A stretch of 64,000 nucleotides of DNA from Pseudomonadota bacterium (GCA_024229515.1 JAAESI010000029.1:41505-105504), one strand, 5' to 3'; positions 34,453-42,571 are shown, numbered from the stretch's first letter. Numbers and translations: made by a program. Notes: generated by a model not told the origin, from the sequence alone.

Positions 34453-35676
34453 ATGAGCATGCCTTCCTTCCGCCTCGTCGCCGCCGCCGCCGCCGCCCTC
34501 ACCTTGTCCGTGGGGGCGGCTCACGCCTCGAAGCGCGGGCCGATGGTGGACTACGAGTCCCCCTCCCCCATCACCCAGCCGGACGCTGCGCAGGTCACGG
34601 CCACCCAGGTCATCGCCTCGCGCGCCGAGGGGATCGCCTGGCTCAAGCAGGTCCAGCGGCCCGACGGCGGCTGGGGCGCAGGCGACTGGTCCACCGACGG
34701 CGCCCAGGCGCAGTCGGACGTGGCGACCACGTCGCTGACCGTGCTGGCGATGCTCCGCGACGCGCGCGGAACCGACAAGCACGACGAGTCCATCAGCAAA
34801 GCGGTCGGCTACGTCGCCCGGATCATCGAAGAGAGCCCCATCGACAGCGCGAAGCTGAACGGCCCCGAGGGCACGCAGCCGCAGTACAAGCTCGGGCAGC
34901 TCGTGGACACCCACATGGCCGCGATGATGCTCGGTGAGATCGAGGGTCACTTCGACGGCAAGATGGCCAAGACGGTCGCCGCCGCGCACGACAAGGTCCT
35001 CATCAAGGTCCAGATGGCGCAGAACTCCGACGGCAGCTTCGACAGCAACGGCTGGGCTCCGGTCCTGTCCACGTCGATCGCGGCCAGCAGCCTGGAGCGC
35101 GCCATCGAGTTGGGCAAGGACGTCGACGGCGAGGTGATCGCCAAGAACGACCAGTACCAGCGCGACCTCGTCTCCGAGGACGGCGCCTTCGACACCAGCG
35201 CCGGGGCGGGCGTCGATCTGTACGCCGCCGCCACCTCGCTCAAGGGCAACCGCGACGCCCGCAAGCGCGCCACCGACGGCCCCGCCCGCCAGCAGGCCGA
35301 ACGCTCCGAAGAGGCCGCCAAGAGCCGCATCACGGGCGACTCCAGCGGGGCGCTGTTCAGCGGCTTCGGCTCCGTCGGCGGCGAGGAGATGCTGTCCTAC
35401 ATGATGATCTCCGACACCCTCGCGGAGGACGGTGGAGAGGACTTCGGCACCTGGAACAACCGAGTCGGCCAGTGGCTCGTCGCCAGCCAGAACTCCGACG
35501 GTTCGTGGGCCGGTCACCACTGCATCACGAGCCGCACCTTCACCACCGCCGGCGCCCTGATGGCGCTGGGCGCCGAGGACTGGGCCCAGGTCCGAGCCGC
35601 GCGCGTCACCGGTACCTCCCCCGACTCGATGCACGCCGACGCCCGGTTCGCCCCGGATGTCGAAACGGCGAAGTAA
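34453..35676 (+). CDS. Exported terpenoid-cyclase-fold (QW-like repeat) protein
   Basis: 407 residues with a Sec signal (about 1-25, ...GAAHAS). Two repeat blocks, EGIAWLKQVQRPDGGWGAGDW (about 57-77) and VGQWLVASQNSDGSWAGHHC (about 338-357), match the prenyltransferase/squalene-cyclase alpha-toroid repeats; MAQNSDGSFDSNGW (about 193-206) is a third. The DxDD acid motif of class II cyclases is not seen, so this is probably a structural or binding relative rather than a cyclase. It has an AGGAG ribosome-binding site. The next gene has the same fold, suggesting a tandem duplication with divergence. Confidence 0.75.
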   Translation: MSMPSFRLVAAAAAALTLSVGAAHASKRGPMVDYESPSPITQPDAAQVTATQVIASRAEGIAWLKQVQRPDGGWGAGDWSTDGAQAQSDVATTSLTVLAMLRDARGTDKHDESISKAVGYVARIIEESPIDSAKLNGPEGTQPQYKLGQLVDTHMAAMMLGEIEGHFDGKMAKTVAAAHDKVLIKVQMAQNSDGSFDSNGWAPVLSTSIAASSLERAIELGKDVDGEVIAKNDQYQRDLVSEDGAFDTSAGAGVDLYAAATSLKGNRDARKRATDGPARQQAERSEEAAKSRITGDSSGALFSGFGSVGGEEMLSYMMISDTLAEDGGEDFGTWNNRVGQWLVASQNSDGSWAGHHCITSRTFTTAGALMALGAEDWAQVRAARVTGTSPDSMHADARFAPDVETAK

Positions 35677-35693
35677 GCGGTAGCGTCAGGGGG

Positions 35694-36764
35694 ATGCAGG
35701 GACCCACCACCCGTCGCACCTTCCTGGCGAATTCTGCCGCGGCGGCGGTCGCTTTGGCGGCCGCCGCCTGCCGCCGTCCGGAGGCTGTCCCGGACCCGCC
35801 CCCCGACGCCATCGCCCGGGGGATCCAGTACCTCCTCGCTCAGCAAAGCCCCGACGGAGCGTTTCGCTCGACCACCTACGGGTTCTTCGCCGAAGGCCGG
35901 TCGACGACCCCGTTCGTCGCCCTCGCCCTGGCCCAGGCGGGCGCGGACGCCGACGCGATCCAGCGCGCCGCGGATGCCTGCATCGCGCTCCGCTCCCCCG
36001 AGGACGGAGCCAGCGGATTCGGGGCGCAAGTTCCCGACTACCCGGTGTACGCGACGGCGCTCACGGCCCGGTTCCTCGCTCGGGTGCGGCCCGACGCGGC
36101 GGAGCCCAGTCGCGCGTGGCTGCGCTCCCAGCAGTTCCGCGCGGGCGTCGGCTGGCTCGGACACACCGCCGCCGGGGGCTTCGGCATGGGCTCACGTCTC
36201 CCCAAGACCCCGCCCCAGGCGGGACACGTCGACCTTTCCATGACGCGCCGCGCGATCGAGGCGCTGGCGGGAACCGACTGGGACGGCGCCGACGAGGCCA
36301 AGGGCTTCGTGCTGCGCTGCCGCTGCCTGGACGGCGGCTTCGTCTATTCGCCGGTGCAGCCGAGCTTGAACAAGGGCGCCGACGGCCCCCAGTCGAGCTA
36401 CGGCACGGCCACCTGTGACGGCATCCTCGCGCTCCTGGCGTTGGGCGAATCGGCCGACAGCGAGGTGGTCGCGGACGCGGTGGGGCGGCTCGATGCGCTG
36501 CACCGCCTCGACGCCAACCCGGGCCTCGAGGGGGGACCCATGGAGGCGTTCGGACCCGCGATGGTGGGCTACTACCGCGCCGCCTCGGCAGCCGTGTACT
36601 CCCAGATCCCGGGTCCGGCGGGGTGGCGCGCGGAGCTGACTGCCGCGGTGGAGGCGGATCAGCGGGCCGATGGTTCGTGGGCCAACGGCTCGTCGCTGCA
36701 GAAAGAAGACGACCCCCTGATCGCGACGGCGTTCGCGCTGCTGGCCCTCAGCGCAGGATCGTGA
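35694..36764 (+). CDS. Tat-exported terpenoid-cyclase-fold lipoprotein
   Basis: 356 residues. The N-terminus TTRRTFLANSAAAAVALAAAAC has a twin-arginine motif (RRTFLA) and a lipobox Cys25, so it should be folded before export and then lipidated. The body shows alpha-toroid repeats (AIARGIQYLLAQQSPDGAFRS, EDGASGFGAQVPDYPVYATALTA, CLDGGFVYSP, VEADQRADGSWANG), as in prenyltransferase beta subunits and squalene cyclases. A CRCLDGG segment is present but the full metal set of protein prenyltransferases is not evident. It starts 17 bp after the Sec-exported relative. Confidence 0.75.
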   Translation: MQGPTTRRTFLANSAAAAVALAAAACRRPEAVPDPPPDAIARGIQYLLAQQSPDGAFRSTTYGFFAEGRSTTPFVALALAQAGADADAIQRAADACIALRSPEDGASGFGAQVPDYPVYATALTARFLARVRPDAAEPSRAWLRSQQFRAGVGWLGHTAAGGFGMGSRLPKTPPQAGHVDLSMTRRAIEALAGTDWDGADEAKGFVLRCRCLDGGFVYSPVQPSLNKGADGPQSSYGTATCDGILALLALGESADSEVVADAVGRLDALHRLDANPGLEGGPMEAFGPAMVGYYRAASAAVYSQIPGPAGWRAELTAAVEADQRADGSWANGSSLQKEDDPLIATAFALLALSAGS

Positions 36765-37011
36765 ACGCCTCGAATCCTCCCTCGGCGTCGCCCCACCGCA
36801 CGTCGATGCCGGTCACCCTCGCCATCGGGGGGCCGTCCCAGCACCACTGGATGAGTCCCTCGAGCTGATCGCGGGCCCCTTCGGCGAACACCTCCACCGA
36901 TCCGTCGTCCAAATTCTTGGCCGTTCCGAGCACGCCACGACGCACCGCTTCGTTGCGGGTGCTGGCTCGGTACCAGACCCCTTGGACCCGACCGACGATG
37001 ACGAGGTGCAC
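36748..37011 (-). CDS. acyP: Acylphosphatase
   Basis: 87 residues: VHLVIVGRVQGVWYRASTRNEAVRRG with catalytic Arg14 in the GRVQGVWYR loop, then GTAKNLDDGSVEVFAEGARDQLEGLIQWCWDGPPMARVTGIDV containing the conserved Asn32. It hydrolyses small acyl-phosphates in the cytosol. The GTG at 37011 gives the usual family length. The gene is convergent with the Tat lipoprotein gene (17 bp overlap of 3' ends) and divergent from the gene at 37042. Confidence 0.92.
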   Translation of the reverse strand: MHLVIVGRVQGVWYRASTRNEAVRRGVLGTAKNLDDGSVEVFAEGARDQLEGLIQWCWDGPPMARVTGIDVRWGDAEGGFEAFTILR

Positions 37012-37041
37012 ACGTTGGATAGGACCATTATCCTGCTCGCC

Positions 37042-38073
37042 GTGACGGTTGCCATCCCCGACGAAGGAGCTTGGGACGAAGTGGACTGGATCGAGCCCGC
37101 GGCTCGGTTCGCCCTCGCCCAGCATGACCCCTCCCGCTTCCTGTGGGCCGCTGACGTCGACGCGGCGCTGACCGACGACGACGACGGCGCGCTCGCCGCG
37201 GTGCTGGCCCCCGCGACCCCCGGGGCGGAGCTCCAGGTGGCGCTGAAGTGGTTCCGCGACGAGCGCTTCCTCGATCACGAGGCGGCCTGCCAGGCGCTGG
37301 AAGCCCGGCTGGATGCGGCGGAAGAAGGCGCGGGCTGGTTCGCCCTCGCCGACGTGCTCCGCACCCTCGCCCGCCGCGGATCCCGCCACCGGGCGGCCCG
37401 ACGCCTCGAAGAGCTGATGGCCCGCTACTGGCTGGACGGCAGCGAAGGCACCGCCATCGAGGAGGCCGCCTCGGCGTTCCCCACCGCGCGGCTGGTCCTC
37501 GCGATGCGCCGCCACGAGCCCTGGCGAAGCCGGCCCGAGCGGCTGGAGGCGCTGGTCGGCGGGTGCGAGACCGAAGACCTCACCGACGCCCTCCTGGGGC
37601 GGCTCGATGCGGGCAAGGACATCCCGGGCCTGATGCTGCTGTGGCGGGCGCTCGCGCTGCGGGAAGAGGCGGACGCGCGGGACGCCACCGCCTCGGTGCT
37701 CGCCCACGCGCTGGGCCAGCCGCTGGGCCGCGTCGGCGCCCTCGACATCGTGCTCGCGCTGCAGCGGGTGCACGGAGACGCCGCCCTCCGCGGACTCGTC
37801 GCGGTGTTCCTCACGGGAGCCCACCGCCACCCCGAGGGCGAAGTCATCGAGCACTGGCTCAGCGGCCGCGCCGCCGGCGCGATGGAAGCGGCCCTGGACG
37901 ATCTTCCCGAGTGGCTTCCGCGGTTCGAACCCACGTCGATGGACCGCCTCTGCTGGAGGCTGATGCCCAAGCTGTCGGCCGACGAGCGCGAGACCATTCG
38001 CGATCTCGCCGAGGTCGTCGGCGGCCCCCGGGCCACGCTCGTGGTCGACGAACTGGACGCGCTGGCCGGATGA
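37042..38073 (+). CDS. Helical repeat protein, unknown function
   Basis: 343 residues (GTG start at 37042, 30 bp from the divergent acylphosphatase; an upstream ATG at 36982 would overlap that gene). Entirely alpha-helical in appearance, rich in Ala/Leu/Arg/Glu with HEAT/TPR-like periodicity (ARRGSRHRAARRLEELMARYW, RLDAGKDIPGLMLLWRALALREEADARD). No signal, membrane segment or catalytic motif. Its stop overlaps the next lipoprotein's ATG (ATGA). Confidence 0.7.
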   Translation: MTVAIPDEGAWDEVDWIEPAARFALAQHDPSRFLWAADVDAALTDDDDGALAAVLAPATPGAELQVALKWFRDERFLDHEAACQALEARLDAAEEGAGWFALADVLRTLARRGSRHRAARRLEELMARYWLDGSEGTAIEEAASAFPTARLVLAMRRHEPWRSRPERLEALVGGCETEDLTDALLGRLDAGKDIPGLMLLWRALALREEADARDATASVLAHALGQPLGRVGALDIVLALQRVHGDAALRGLVAVFLTGAHRHPEGEVIEHWLSGRAAGAMEAALDDLPEWLPRFEPTSMDRLCWRLMPKLSADERETIRDLAEVVGGPRATLVVDELDALAG

Positions 38074-38600
38074 GTCGAGCCGCGATCGTCGTGATGCTGG
38101 CGCTGATGGCCTCCGGCTGCCAGACCTGGGAGGCCCAGGGCGGAACCGCGGATCTAACCCTCAGCGGTGATCTCCCGTGGACGACGGCGCCCCAGATCAC
38201 GACCTCGATCGAGGTCGACGGACCGAACCAGGCGGAGGCGTCGGTGCTGTGCAGCGTCAAGGCCGACGGCAGCTACTCGATCGCCGCGTACACGGCCGAA
38301 CTGGAAGAGCTCAAGCGCGTGCGGGCGGTGGTCCGGATCCCCAACTTCGCCGGCACCTCGTCGTACGGAAGCGACGAGGACCCCTCGCCCGCGTACGCCG
38401 AGCTCACCCTCCGCGAAGGCGGCGAGAACAGCTGGGCGAGCGACGGCGCGGAGTTCCCCTGCACCGGCTGGGTCGACCTGGAGAACATCGAGGGGGAGTT
38501 CACCTGCACCGGCATCACGGGCAAGACCCCCGCCGCCGAGGAGCCGGACGGACCGATCGACTTCGATCTCTCCTACCTGTGCGGACCGGGCACCAACTGA
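38070..38600 (+). CDS. Lipoprotein, unknown function
   Basis: 176 residues, start fixed by the ATGA overlap with the helical repeat gene. Lipobox LMASGC (Cys17). The mature part is beta-rich with three further Cys (VLCSVKADG, FPCTGWVD, FTCTGITG). No known domain. Probably co-transcribed with 37042-38073 and perhaps with the next lipoprotein (38639). Confidence 0.7.
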   Translation: MSRAAIVVMLALMASGCQTWEAQGGTADLTLSGDLPWTTAPQITTSIEVDGPNQAEASVLCSVKADGSYSIAAYTAELEELKRVRAVVRIPNFAGTSSYGSDEDPSPAYAELTLREGGENSWASDGAEFPCTGWVDLENIEGEFTCTGITGKTPAAEEPDGPIDFDLSYLCGPGTN

Positions 38601-38638
38601 CCCGAACGCGAGGTCCGGCGATTGCGATTGAGCCAGGC

Positions 38639-39514
38639 ATGCGAACTGCTCCGCTCCTCCTCGCCTTCGGCTCCATCACCCTCGCCGCCTGCCCCCCGCC
38701 GGACATCAGGCTCGTCAACGACGCTCCCGTGGCGGATCTCGTCGTCAACGCTCCCGAGGACGACACGGGGCAGCGGTTGGGGTGGAGCCAGCAGGGGCAG
38801 ATCACGTGGCTCAACGGCTCGCTCACGCAGGACGACAACAGCGTGCTGGACGAGCTGGACCTTGCGTGGTCGTTCGACCTCCTCCCCGACGGCAGCGCGC
38901 TCGCGGACGAAGCGATCACCCCCGCGGGGACCCTCGGCTTCGCCACGTTCGTCCCCGATGTCGAGGGCACCTACCGCGTCGCGTTGACCGCGACGGACCG
39001 GTTCAATGAGGTCTCCGTGCCCGCGATCGCGGTGGTCCAGGTGACGCCCCCCATGGACCTGACGGCGAGCCTGGAGTGGGACACCAACCGGGTCGACCTC
39101 GACCTCCACCTCGTCGCCCCCGACGGCAGCTACTTCGGCGACACGGACTGCTTCAGCTGGAACCCGAACCCCAACTGGGGGGACCCCACCTCCGCCGACG
39201 ACGACCCGCTCCTGGACGGCGACGAGGACGGCGAGGGCTCCGGCCCCTACTTCGAGCAGATCGGCCTTCGGCAGCCGCCCGTGGGCCAGTACCGCGTGCT
39301 CGTGCACCACTACCTGGACCACGGCCTCGCCCTCGGTCAGGACGCCCGCGCGGCGACGCCGTCGGTGTCCATCGCCGCTGGCGGGGAGGTCCTGGAGGAG
39401 CTCGTCGCCCCCGAGCCCCTGCTGGAGGACGACGTCTGGATCGTCGGCATCATCGAGTGGCCGGGGAGCTTCGCGGCGATCAACCAGATCTCCGACCACG
39501 ACTCGGAGCTCTAG
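38639..39514 (+). CDS. Lipoprotein with PKD-like and YfaP-like domains
   Basis: 291 residues. Lipobox ITLAAC (Cys18), then a PKD/cadherin-like domain (about 35-135, AWSFDLLPDGSALADEAI...GTYRVALTATDRFN) and a C-terminal domain (about 143-291) with SLEWDTNRVDLDLHLVAPDGSYFGDTDCF, the DUF2135/YfaP signature of 'vector-like' metal-binding domains, ending in GQYRVLVHHY. Likely periplasmic or surface; no catalytic site. The 3' end overlaps the convergent gene at 39511 by 4 bp. Confidence 0.75.
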   Translation: MRTAPLLLAFGSITLAACPPPDIRLVNDAPVADLVVNAPEDDTGQRLGWSQQGQITWLNGSLTQDDNSVLDELDLAWSFDLLPDGSALADEAITPAGTLGFATFVPDVEGTYRVALTATDRFNEVSVPAIAVVQVTPPMDLTASLEWDTNRVDLDLHLVAPDGSYFGDTDCFSWNPNPNWGDPTSADDDPLLDGDEDGEGSGPYFEQIGLRQPPVGQYRVLVHHYLDHGLALGQDARAATPSVSIAAGGEVLEELVAPEPLLEDDVWIVGIIEWPGSFAAINQISDHDSEL

Positions 39515-39936
39515 CCCACGAGCCTCGCCAGCAGCTGGTTGACCGCAGCCTCGTGCCGCGGCGCCGGAAGCCGTCCCGCCTTGCGCTCCCGCAGCAGCGC
39601 CTCGTACTCGGTCTGCGCGGCCGCCAGCTGGTTCCGGATCCGAGCGACCTCCGCGGCGTTCGCGCCCCGGCTCAACGCCCGCACGAGCACCGCCCCGCCG
39701 GCCGCCAGGAGCGGGGCGGCGGCGACCCCCAGGAGGGGAGCCATCACCGCCAGCAGGGCCGTGTTCTTGGTCACCAGCCCGACCAGCGACTTGGTGCCCA
39801 GGGAGCTGGCCCCGGCCGCCATCACGACGCCGATCTCGTCGCCCCCGTTGGCCCGCGCGAGCTTCTCGGCGAAGTACACGCGGGCGAAGGTGGGCCAGCG
39901 GTCGTAGAAGCCGGCGGGTCGGGACTCAGGAGGCAT
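39511..39936 (-). CDS. Small membrane-hairpin/coiled-coil protein next to the sigma-54 activator
   Basis: 141 residues. An amphipathic N-terminus (FYDRWPTFARVYFAEKLARANGGDEIGVVMAAGASSLGTK) precedes one long hydrophobic stretch that could form a hairpin (about 57-88, TALLAVMAPLLGVAAAPLLAAGGAVLVRAL) and a coiled coil (about 92-122, AAEVARIRNQLAAAQTEYEALLRERK). No family recognised. It overlaps the sigma-54 activator's 3' end by 11 bp on the same strand and should be co-transcribed with it. A small membrane protein beside a regulator and a viperin-like gene could be an effector; this is inference. Confidence 0.65.
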   Translation of the reverse strand: MPPESRPAGFYDRWPTFARVYFAEKLARANGGDEIGVVMAAGASSLGTKSLVGLVTKNTALLAVMAPLLGVAAAPLLAAGGAVLVRALSRGANAAEVARIRNQLAAAQTEYEALLRERKAGRLPAPRHEAAVNQLLARLVG

Positions 39937-41236
39937 CGTCGGCTTCCAGATAGCGGTCGAAGGTCGTTCGCGCCACTCCGAGGGCGTACGCGGCTTCGGT
40001 CTTGGTCTTGTGCACGGCCAGCGCGCGGCGGGCGTACCAGGCGCGGAGGCGGGCCATGGGCCAGGCGGCTCGGGTCACGTCCGCGGGCAGCGGATCGCGG
40101 GAGCCCGAGGCGGTGGGTGCGTTGAGCCGCGGCTCCAACCCCAGCGCGATCGCCTGAATCGCCGACTCCAGCTCCCGCACGTTGCCGATCCAGGGGTGGC
40201 TGTTGGGCAGCCCCCGGGTCCACCGGATCACCTCGTCGCGCACGTCACCGCGGAAGGCGTCCCCCAGATCGAAGCCCGCGAGCAGCCGATCGACCAGTTC
40301 GGGGATGTCGTCGGTGCGCTCCAGCAGCGACGGCACGGTGATGGTGACCGCGCCGATCCGCTGGAGCAGATCCTCGCGGAACGCGCCCTCCTCCACCCGG
40401 TGGCGGAGATCCCGGTGGGTCGCCGAGATCACCCGGGGCGCGGCCGGGATCGGGTCGTCGCCGCCCAGGGGACGGACCTGGCCCTCCTGGAGGCAGCGCA
40501 GCAGCGCCACCTGGGTGTGCTCCGGAAGCTCGCCGATCTCGTCGAGGAACACCGCCCCGCCATGGCAGCGGGTCAGCACCCCCTTCATCGGCTGCTGGGC
40601 CCCCGTGAAGGCGCCCCGCTCGTAGCCGAACAGCGCCGAGGGGACGAGCTCACGGGGGATGGAGCCCAGATGCACCGGCTCGTAGCGGGAGCGGGCCCGG
40701 CGCCGGCCCCCGCCCTTGGTCTCAAGCACCCACGGACGGGCCGCCGCGATCGCCCGCGCGACCAGCTCCTTGCCCACCCCGGTGGGGCCCGCGATCAGCA
40801 CCGGGGTCTGCATCAGCAGCCGCTCCGACGCCGGCACATGGGTCAGGTTGCGGCCGAACGCGGCGGACCACGCGGCCTGCCGCAGCGCGACCATCGAGGG
40901 TGAGTGACCGGCCATCTGGTCCAGCGCCTCGGTCACCTCGCCGTCGCGCGCCGCGAGCTCCAGCCGGTCCGACGTGATCCGGTCGCCCGCGACCGAGGCG
41001 AACGCTTCGAGGAGCTCCTTCCGAGGCCGAAGCCCGCGCTGCGCGAACCGCGCTGCGGCGAGGTCGGCGTCGAGCTCGGCAGCCCACGGACCGATGTCGT
41101 CCAGCCACCCCACCCAGTCGTCCGCGGACGCCCCCCACGAAGGCATCTGCCCCGCGTCCGCGAGCCGATCCCACTCGGCCCGGACGGTGTCGAGATACGG
41201 GTTCAGCAGGAGCGCCTGGCTCCCCAGCACGGGCAT
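39926..41236 (-). CDS. Sigma-54-dependent AAA+ transcriptional activator with novel N-terminal domain
   Basis: 436 residues from the ATG at 41236 (a TTG at 41242 is possible). The central AAA+ domain has Walker A GPTGVGKE (150-157), an intact GAFTGA loop (208-213) that contacts sigma-54, and Walker B GGAVFLDEIGEL (about 227-238). The C-terminus ends in a Fis-like HTH (KTKTEAAYALGVARTTFDRYLE). The N-terminal 110 residues are neither a response-regulator receiver nor GAF/PAS as far as I can see (Trp-rich: EWDRLADAGQMPSWGASADDWVGWLDDIGPW), so the signal is unknown. It is divergent from the viperin-like gene, which has a sigma-54-type promoter. Confidence 0.88.
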   Translation of the reverse strand: MPVLGSQALLLNPYLDTVRAEWDRLADAGQMPSWGASADDWVGWLDDIGPWAAELDADLAAARFAQRGLRPRKELLEAFASVAGDRITSDRLELAARDGEVTEALDQMAGHSPSMVALRQAAWSAAFGRNLTHVPASERLLMQTPVLIAGPTGVGKELVARAIAAARPWVLETKGGGRRRARSRYEPVHLGSIPRELVPSALFGYERGAFTGAQQPMKGVLTRCHGGAVFLDEIGELPEHTQVALLRCLQEGQVRPLGGDDPIPAAPRVISATHRDLRHRVEEGAFREDLLQRIGAVTITVPSLLERTDDIPELVDRLLAGFDLGDAFRGDVRDEVIRWTRGLPNSHPWIGNVRELESAIQAIALGLEPRLNAPTASGSRDPLPADVTRAAWPMARLRAWYARRALAVHKTKTEAAYALGVARTTFDRYLEADDAS

Positions 41237-41327
41237 AAGCAATTCGATGCTTCAACCGTAGCACTTCTGGACACCAACGACGCCGGCGGATTCACCCGAA
41301 CGCTGCACGTGGCGCCTGTTTCAAACC

Positions 41328-41343
41328 TGGCACGCCAGATGCT
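41328..41343 (+). promoter_or_regulatory. Sigma-54 (-24/-12) promoter of the viperin-like gene
   Basis: TGGCACGCCAGATGCT: the GG of the -24 element (41329-41330) and the GC of the -12 element (41341-41342) are separated by exactly 10 nt, and YTGGCACG plus TGCT match the consensus with one mismatch (ATGC for TTGC). Transcription would start near 41354, leaving a leader of about 23 nt before the ATG at 41377. Confidence 0.8.
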
Positions 41344-41366
41344 CTGGGAGTCAAGCACCCACGAAT

Positions 41367-41370
41367 GGAG
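41367..41370 (+). promoter_or_regulatory. Shine-Dalgarno deciding the viperin start
   Basis: GGAG lies 6 nt before the ATG at 41377. It overlaps the alternative ATG at 41365, which would have no ribosome-binding site and would start within about 11 nt of the predicted transcript end. Confidence 0.75.
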
Positions 41371-41376
41371 TGCCTG

Positions 41377-42228
41377 ATGAATCCCCTGACGACCGTGAAC
41401 TTCCACCTCTTCAAGCCCTGCAACCTGCGCTGCCGGTTCTGCTTCGCCACGTTCCGCGACGTGCGGGGGCGGCTTCCGACGGAGGAGGCGAAGCGGCTGC
41501 TCGAGGCGCTCCGCGGCGCCGGGGCGGAGAAGGTCAACTTCGCCGGCGGCGAGCCGACCCTGCACCCCGATCTGGGGCTGCTGGTGGAGCACGCCCGGAG
41601 CCTCGGGCTGGTGGTGTCGATCGTCACCAACGGCGCCCGCCTCCCCCGCCTGCTGCACCACCACGGAGGCGCATTGCACATCGTCGGGCTGTCCGTCGAC
41701 ACCGCCGACGAGGCGATCCAGCAGCGGCTGGGGCGAGGTCGGGGCGATCACGTCGGCACCTCGCTCGAGCTGGCCCGGATGGTCCGCGACGCGGGGCTCT
41801 ACCTGAAGCTCAACACCGTGGTCACGAAGCTCAGCGTGCACGAGGACATGAGCGGCTACGTGCGGGCCTTCGCGCCGGACCGCTGGAAGGTGTTCCAGGT
41901 GCTGGCCGTCGAGGGCATGAACGACGGATCCGTCGAGGACCTGCTCATCGACCGGGCCACCTTCGACGCCTGGATCGACCGCCACGCGGAGTTGAGCCCG
42001 ATCGCCGAGGACAACGACGCGATGACGGACTCCTACGCAATGATCGACCCCCGGGGCCGCTTCTACGGCGACACCGGAGGCAAGCACCGGGTCAGCGCGC
42101 CGATCCTCAGCGTCGGCATCCCCGCGGCGCTGGCGCAGGTCGGGTTCCGCATCGACAAGCTCGCCGCACGCGGCGGCGTCTACGACTGGACCGCCACCAA
42201 CGGCCGTCCGCTCGACCGCGCCTCCTAG
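41377..42228 (+). CDS. Prokaryotic viperin-like radical SAM enzyme
   Basis: 283 residues. The [4Fe-4S] motif CNLRCRFC (Cys15, Cys19, Cys22; CX3CX2C) and GGEP (57-60) define radical SAM. The rest follows viperin closely: VNFHLFKPCN at the start, EKVNFAGGEP, VSIVTNGARL, LNTVVTKLSVHEDM, DRWKVFQVLAVEGMN (168-182), TDSYAMIDPRGRFY (217-230) and the final RGGVYDW (265-271). Viperins convert nucleoside triphosphates to 3'-deoxy-3',4'-didehydro forms that stop viral RNA synthesis; bacterial pVips defend against phage. Length agrees with pVips, without the animal membrane helix. A sigma-54 promoter and divergent activator suggest induced expression. No nucleotide kinase partner is adjacent. Confidence 0.88.
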   Translation: MNPLTTVNFHLFKPCNLRCRFCFATFRDVRGRLPTEEAKRLLEALRGAGAEKVNFAGGEPTLHPDLGLLVEHARSLGLVVSIVTNGARLPRLLHHHGGALHIVGLSVDTADEAIQQRLGRGRGDHVGTSLELARMVRDAGLYLKLNTVVTKLSVHEDMSGYVRAFAPDRWKVFQVLAVEGMNDGSVEDLLIDRATFDAWIDRHAELSPIAEDNDAMTDSYAMIDPRGRFYGDTGGKHRVSAPILSVGIPAALAQVGFRIDKLAARGGVYDWTATNGRPLDRAS

Positions 42229-42259
42229 GTCCCCTTTCCCCGCGGGGTCGCGGGGGACC
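42228..42259 (+). other. Stable hairpin between viperin and the Gly-rich gene
   Basis: CCCCGCG (42238-42244) and CGCGGGG (42249-42255) form a perfect 7-bp stem with loop GGGT, and flanking GGTCC/GGACC can extend or compete. It begins at the viperin stop codon. There is no U-tract, so it may be an mRNA-stability or attenuation element rather than a terminator. Confidence 0.5.
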
Positions 42260-42304
42260 GACGCGACTTTCGCTCCATTCACTTCGGTCCTGGAGAACAC
42301 GAAC

Positions 42305-42571
42305 ATGATGACGAACCACTCGATCGGCTCGACGTCCCCGTCCTACCCCCTCAGCGCCGCCGGCAAGGGCGGCGGCGGCAAGAGCGGCGGCGGCGGCGGC
42401 AAGAGCGGCGGCGGCGGCGGCAAGAGCGGCGGCGGCGGCGGCGGCAAGGGCGGCGGCGGCGGCAAGGGCGGCGGCCGGGGCCAGGGCAGCGGTGGCGGCT
42501 GGCCCAGCGGGACCGGGAACAAGTCCGGCGGCGGCCGGAGCAACAACCCCTCCGGTGGAGGCCGCCGGTAG
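42305..42571 (+). CDS. Small Gly/Lys/Ser repeat protein
   Basis: 88 residues. An 18-residue N-terminus (TNHSIGSTSPSYPLSAA) is followed by repeats of the type GGGKS-GGGGG (about 20-55), then Gly/Arg/Asn/Ser-rich sequence to the end. It has a GGAG box about 9 nt upstream, and the reading frame fits the third-position GC of real genes only weakly because the repeat itself is GC-rich. It lies 77 bp after the viperin-like gene on the same strand. The basic low-complexity body could bind nucleic acid or phase-separate; a modified-peptide precursor is also conceivable. Function unknown. Confidence 0.55.
   Translation: MMTNHSIGSTSPSYPLSAAGKGGGGKSGGGGGKSGGGGGKSGGGGGGKGGGGGKGGGRGQGSGGGWPSGTGNKSGGGRSNNPSGGGRR

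Noticed and set aside
42305..42571. Assignment of the Gly-rich protein as a GRRM-type modified peptide
   Set aside because: The neighbour is viperin-like without a SPASM domain and the repeats lack the aromatic residues of those precursors; kept as unknown.
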